DNA of 8,721 nt from a bacterium (GTDB lineage Bacteria; Chlamydiota; Chlamydiia; Chlamydiales; 2-12-FULL-49-11). The notes beneath the pieces are model-generated. The model did not search any database and was not told the DNA's origin. It worked only from the letters and a program-made list of their open reading frames with translations. The position numbers and the translations under genes are program-made. The stretch spans positions 1 to 8,721 of the forward strand of contig JAHZKV010000015.1 of assembly GCA_022600215.1 (NCBI GenBank), in the 5' to 3' direction. Below, piece by piece: positions 6,624 to 8,721 of this stretch (the stretch's first letter is position 1; the number at the start of each line of letters is the position of its first letter).

Positions 6624-6714
6624 AACACCTCCAACTAAAATAAAAATTATTAACGAGATGCTACCATACTTTTTATATGGAAAAAAAACAACTCTCTCCT
6701 ATATACTATTTGCT
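6624..6714. promoter_or_regulatory. Divergent intergenic region between the 90-aa gene and the second NSS gene
   Basis: This AT-rich 91-bp gap must hold promoters for both directions. On the plus strand TATACT (6702-6707) matches a -10 box at five of six positions but has no recognisable -35 at 16-18 nt. It would start transcription within a base or two of the ATG at 6715, implying a leaderless mRNA. On the minus strand, TTGTTT then 17 nt then TATGGT (complement of about 6662-6690) is a weak candidate. An A8 run lies at 6681-6688. No operator-like dyad was seen. Confidence 0.3.
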
Positions 6715-8076
6715 ATGACAAAAAAACATGAACATTGGGGCTCCAAACTCGGTTTTATAATGGCTACAGCTGGTGCAGCTGTTGGTCTCGGCTCTTTGTG
6801 GAAATTTCCTTATGTAGCTGGAGCAAATGGTGGAGGCGCTTTTGTTCTTCTCTATATTATTTTTACTTTTGCTATTGGCCTCCCAGTATTCATAGGCGAG
6901 TTGATCATTGGGCGAAAAACACAAAAAAGTTCTGTTTTAGCCTTCCCTTCTCTTCGTAAAGATGGAGATAACTGGAAAGGTCTTGGTTGGCTAAACTTCC
7001 TGACCACTCTCTTTATTCTATCCTACTACTGCGTAATTGCTGGATGGGTATTGAGTTATATATTCATGTCTCTTAGTAAATTCTCTGATGGAAAAACACC
7101 AGAACAAATCCAAGCAGCCTTCGAATTACTCTCCTCCTCACCTGGAATAACCATTCTTTGGTTTGCTTTATACCTATTGATTAACTTAGGAATTATCTGC
7201 AGTGGAATTAAAAAAGGAATTGAACATTTCGCAAAAATTTTAATGCCTGCTCTTTTTGTAATTCTGATTGGTTTATTCCTCTACTCTATTACGATGCCGG
7301 GATTCTCAGAAGCTCTAGAGTTTGTCTTTGCTCCAAAATTTGAAATGCTTTCATCACAAGGAGTCCTTGCAGCTCTTGGGATGGCATTTTTTACCTTAAG
7401 CGTAGGTCTTGGTATTAATATCACCTACGGAAGTTACATGCAAAAAGCAGAAAACATCCCTAACAACGCGATGATCATCACCGCAATGACTATCTTTGTT
7501 TCTTTGATTGCAGCACTTGTTATTTTCCCCGTTGTATTCACTTTTGGATTTGCTCCCGAGGCTGGCCCTGGCTTAATTTTCAAAACCCTCCCTGTGGTAT
7601 TTGCAAAACTTCCTGCGACAATCTTACTATCTACTGCCTTCTTTGCGCTTGTTCTTTTTGCTGCACTAACTTCTACTATCGCGTTACTTGAAGTGCTGGT
7701 TGCAAACGTTATTGAAAACTTTTCTATCTCTAGAACAAAAGCAGCAGCAATGCTTACCTTGCTCATCTTTTTTGTAGGTCTTCCAAGTGCTGTATCAAAC
7801 TCCGATGCACTATTTCCTAGTTGGTCCACTATTTATAGCAAAAGCTTTTTTGACACCATCGATTACATCTCCTCTAACTGGATGCTTCCTTTCTCCGCTT
7901 TATTTACAGCTATCTTTATTGGTTGGTTTACTGATAAAAAAGATATCAAAAAAGAATTTGGTACAGGCACCCATCTTGGAGCTGTTGCATTGCCATGGTT
8001 TTTTATGGTAAAATATATCGCACCACTTCTTGTAATCATTATCATCTTGCAAGAAGCAGGTCTTATTAAAATGTAA
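6715..8076 (+). CDS. Neurotransmitter:sodium symporter (NSS/SNF) family transporter, paralogue 2
   Basis: Second LeuT-fold inner-membrane carrier, 453 residues from the ATG at 6715. It aligns with paralogue 1 over the whole length without a gap (44 of the first 60 residues identical). That alignment sets the start: MTKKHEHWGSK matches MTQAHEHWSSK, so the in-frame ATG at 6658, adding 19 residues, is rejected. No Shine-Dalgarno precedes the ATG. TM1 is AVGLGSLWKFPY and TM6 is ALGMAFFTLSVGLG. Na2 residues Thr319 and Ser320 are kept, while the Na1 Asn positions are Ser27 and Thr259. Pocket residues differ from paralogue 1: Leu232 for Tyr232 (LeuT Phe259), Tyr104-Tyr105-Cys106 for Phe-Tyr-Gly, and Asn235 for Ile, which suggests a different substrate. 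The outer-gate Arg30 is Lys30, opposite Asp383. htpG follows 10 nt after the stop, probably co-transcribed. Confidence 0.93.
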   Translation: MTKKHEHWGSKLGFIMATAGAAVGLGSLWKFPYVAGANGGGAFVLLYIIFTFAIGLPVFIGELIIGRKTQKSSVLAFPSLRKDGDNWKGLGWLNFLTTLFILSYYCVIAGWVLSYIFMSLSKFSDGKTPEQIQAAFELLSSSPGITILWFALYLLINLGIICSGIKKGIEHFAKILMPALFVILIGLFLYSITMPGFSEALEFVFAPKFEMLSSQGVLAALGMAFFTLSVGLGINITYGSYMQKAENIPNNAMIITAMTIFVSLIAALVIFPVVFTFGFAPEAGPGLIFKTLPVVFAKLPATILLSTAFFALVLFAALTSTIALLEVLVANVIENFSISRTKAAAMLTLLIFFVGLPSAVSNSDALFPSWSTIYSKSFFDTIDYISSNWMLPFSALFTAIFIGWFTDKKDIKKEFGTGTHLGAVALPWFFMVKYIAPLLVIIIILQEAGLIKM

Positions 8077-8086
8077 GGAGAATCTT

Positions 8087-8721
8087 ATGTCTGAAGGCAA
8101 GTTGAAAATCAATAGCGAAAACATCATGCCCATTATCAAAAAATGGCTCTATTCAGATAAAGATATATTCTTACGCGAATTAGTTTCTAACGCTACTGAC
8201 GCTACCTCAAAACGTGTTATCCTTACAGAAAAGGGCGAGGCTACCTTACCAGAAAACGCAAAAGAGGGAGAAAAAGAAGCTCTAAGCATTACCATTTCCC
8301 TTGATAAAGAGAACAAGACACTCACTGTTTCCGATCATGGCCTTGGTATGACCAAGGAAGAAGTTGTAAAGTATATTACCGATGTTGCCTTTTCAGGTGC
8401 TGCTGAGTTTGTAGAAAAATACCAAAAAGATGCCGAAGCTGGTGGAATCATTGGTCATTTCGGCCTTGGCTTTTATTCTGCGTTTATGGTGGCAAGCTCT
8501 GTAGAAATCAAAACCAAGTCCTGCAAAGAAGACGCAAAAGCGGTGCATTGGAGTTGCGATGGATCTTCCTCCTATACCATCGAAGAAATAGAAAAAGAGG
8601 AGGTAGGAACTGATGTTATCCTTCACCTTAATGATGATGAAGTAATGGATGAAAATAAGCTTAAAGAAATCCTACGTAAATACTGCTCTTTCCTCCCCCA
8701 TCCTATCTATTTTGAGGAGGA
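8087..8721 (+). CDS. htpG: Hsp90-family molecular chaperone HtpG, N-terminal part (3' partial)
   Basis: Cytosolic ATP-dependent chaperone, dimeric in the family. The first 211 codons are present and run off the right edge; the full protein is usually just over 600 residues. This is the GHKL ATPase domain: FLRELVSNATDA (28-39) carries the catalytic Glu31, Asn35 and Asp38; DHGLGMT (83-89) is the adenine-binding DxGxG; IGHFGLGFYSAF (122-133) is the lid glycine motif; and GTDVILHL (174-181) holds the conserved Thr. Compared with E. coli, DNGIGM is DHGLGM, the usual TIAKSGT is DVAFSGA (99-105), and there is an acidic insertion around 47-64. The ATG at 8087 has AAGGAG (8075-8080) 6 nt upstream, and this ribosome site overlaps the stop codon of the preceding symporter, so the two genes probably share a transcript and may be translationally coupled. 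Confidence 0.95.
   Translation, partial: MSEGKLKINSENIMPIIKKWLYSDKDIFLRELVSNATDATSKRVILTEKGEATLPENAKEGEKEALSITISLDKENKTLTVSDHGLGMTKEEVVKYITDVAFSGAAEFVEKYQKDAEAGGIIGHFGLGFYSAFMVASSVEIKTKSCKEDAKAVHWSCDGSSSYTIEEIEKEEVGTDVILHLNDDEVMDENKLKEILRKYCSFLPHPIYFEE

Noticed and set aside
6658..6714. Upstream ATG adding 19 residues to the second NSS protein
   Set aside because: No ribosome site, and the gapless paralogue starts exactly at the position of ATG 6715.
7434..7829. Minus-strand open frame of 131 codons
   Set aside because: Antisense shadow of the second NSS gene; the low-complexity product reflects the hydrophobic codons of the other strand.
8393..8626. Minus-strand open frame of 77 codons
   Set aside because: Antisense to the conserved ATPase domain of htpG.

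Overview
The window most likely comes from a member of the Chlamydiae, probably an environmental, amoeba-type lineage rather than Chlamydia itself. The best evidence is the Na+-translocating NADH:quinone reductase subunit F. Its NADH-site signature (GGAGASFGRSH) and C-terminal half read like the chlamydial NqrF proteins I remember. nqrF also stands alone, without nqrA-E, as in Chlamydia. Moderate AT richness, two Na+-symporter paralogues and several small lineage-specific proteins fit this. A full-length NAD+ synthetase and an EpmA-type EF-P lysylase argue against the reduced animal-pathogen genomes. The genus cannot be read from the sequence.

Layout, left to right. (1) 1-1000, plus strand: the 3' end of efp (elongation factor P) overlaps epmA by 10 nt. 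EpmA is the lysyl-tRNA-synthetase-like enzyme that modifies EF-P, so factor and modifier are translationally coupled. (2) 991-1179: a compact repeat region between convergent genes, with a ~107-nt near-perfect palindrome plus an extra diverged direct copy that runs through the epmA stop codon. It probably acts as a terminator. (3) 1166-4565, minus strand: nqrF, then a 116-aa Cys-containing hypothetical protein, then glutamine-dependent NAD+ synthetase (nadE). (4) 4618-4672: a good sigma70-type promoter and Shine-Dalgarno driving the next plus-strand gene. (5) 4673-8076: two paralogous neurotransmitter:sodium symporter (NSS) genes, each 453 codons and alignable without gaps. Between them lie two small basic hypothetical genes on the opposite strand. 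(6) 8087 to the end: the first 211 codons of htpG (Hsp90), closely spaced behind the second symporter.

Functional links. Nqr uses NADH to pump Na+ out, NadE makes NAD+, and the two NSS carriers would spend the Na+ gradient on amino-acid-like solutes. The window therefore reads as a small neighbourhood of NAD and sodium energetics beside a translation-factor modification pair and a chaperone. This link is inferred from gene content; no shared regulation is visible.

The most unusual points are: both NSS proteins lack both Asn side chains that bind Na1 in LeuT, while the Na2 residues are kept; the palindromic repeat cluster at the epmA/nadE junction; and the pair of small, strongly initiated, unrecognised basic proteins between the symporters. 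No complete undescribed system is evident. No tRNA, rRNA, CRISPR array or insertion sequence was seen, and no gene-free stretch exceeds about 170 bases.
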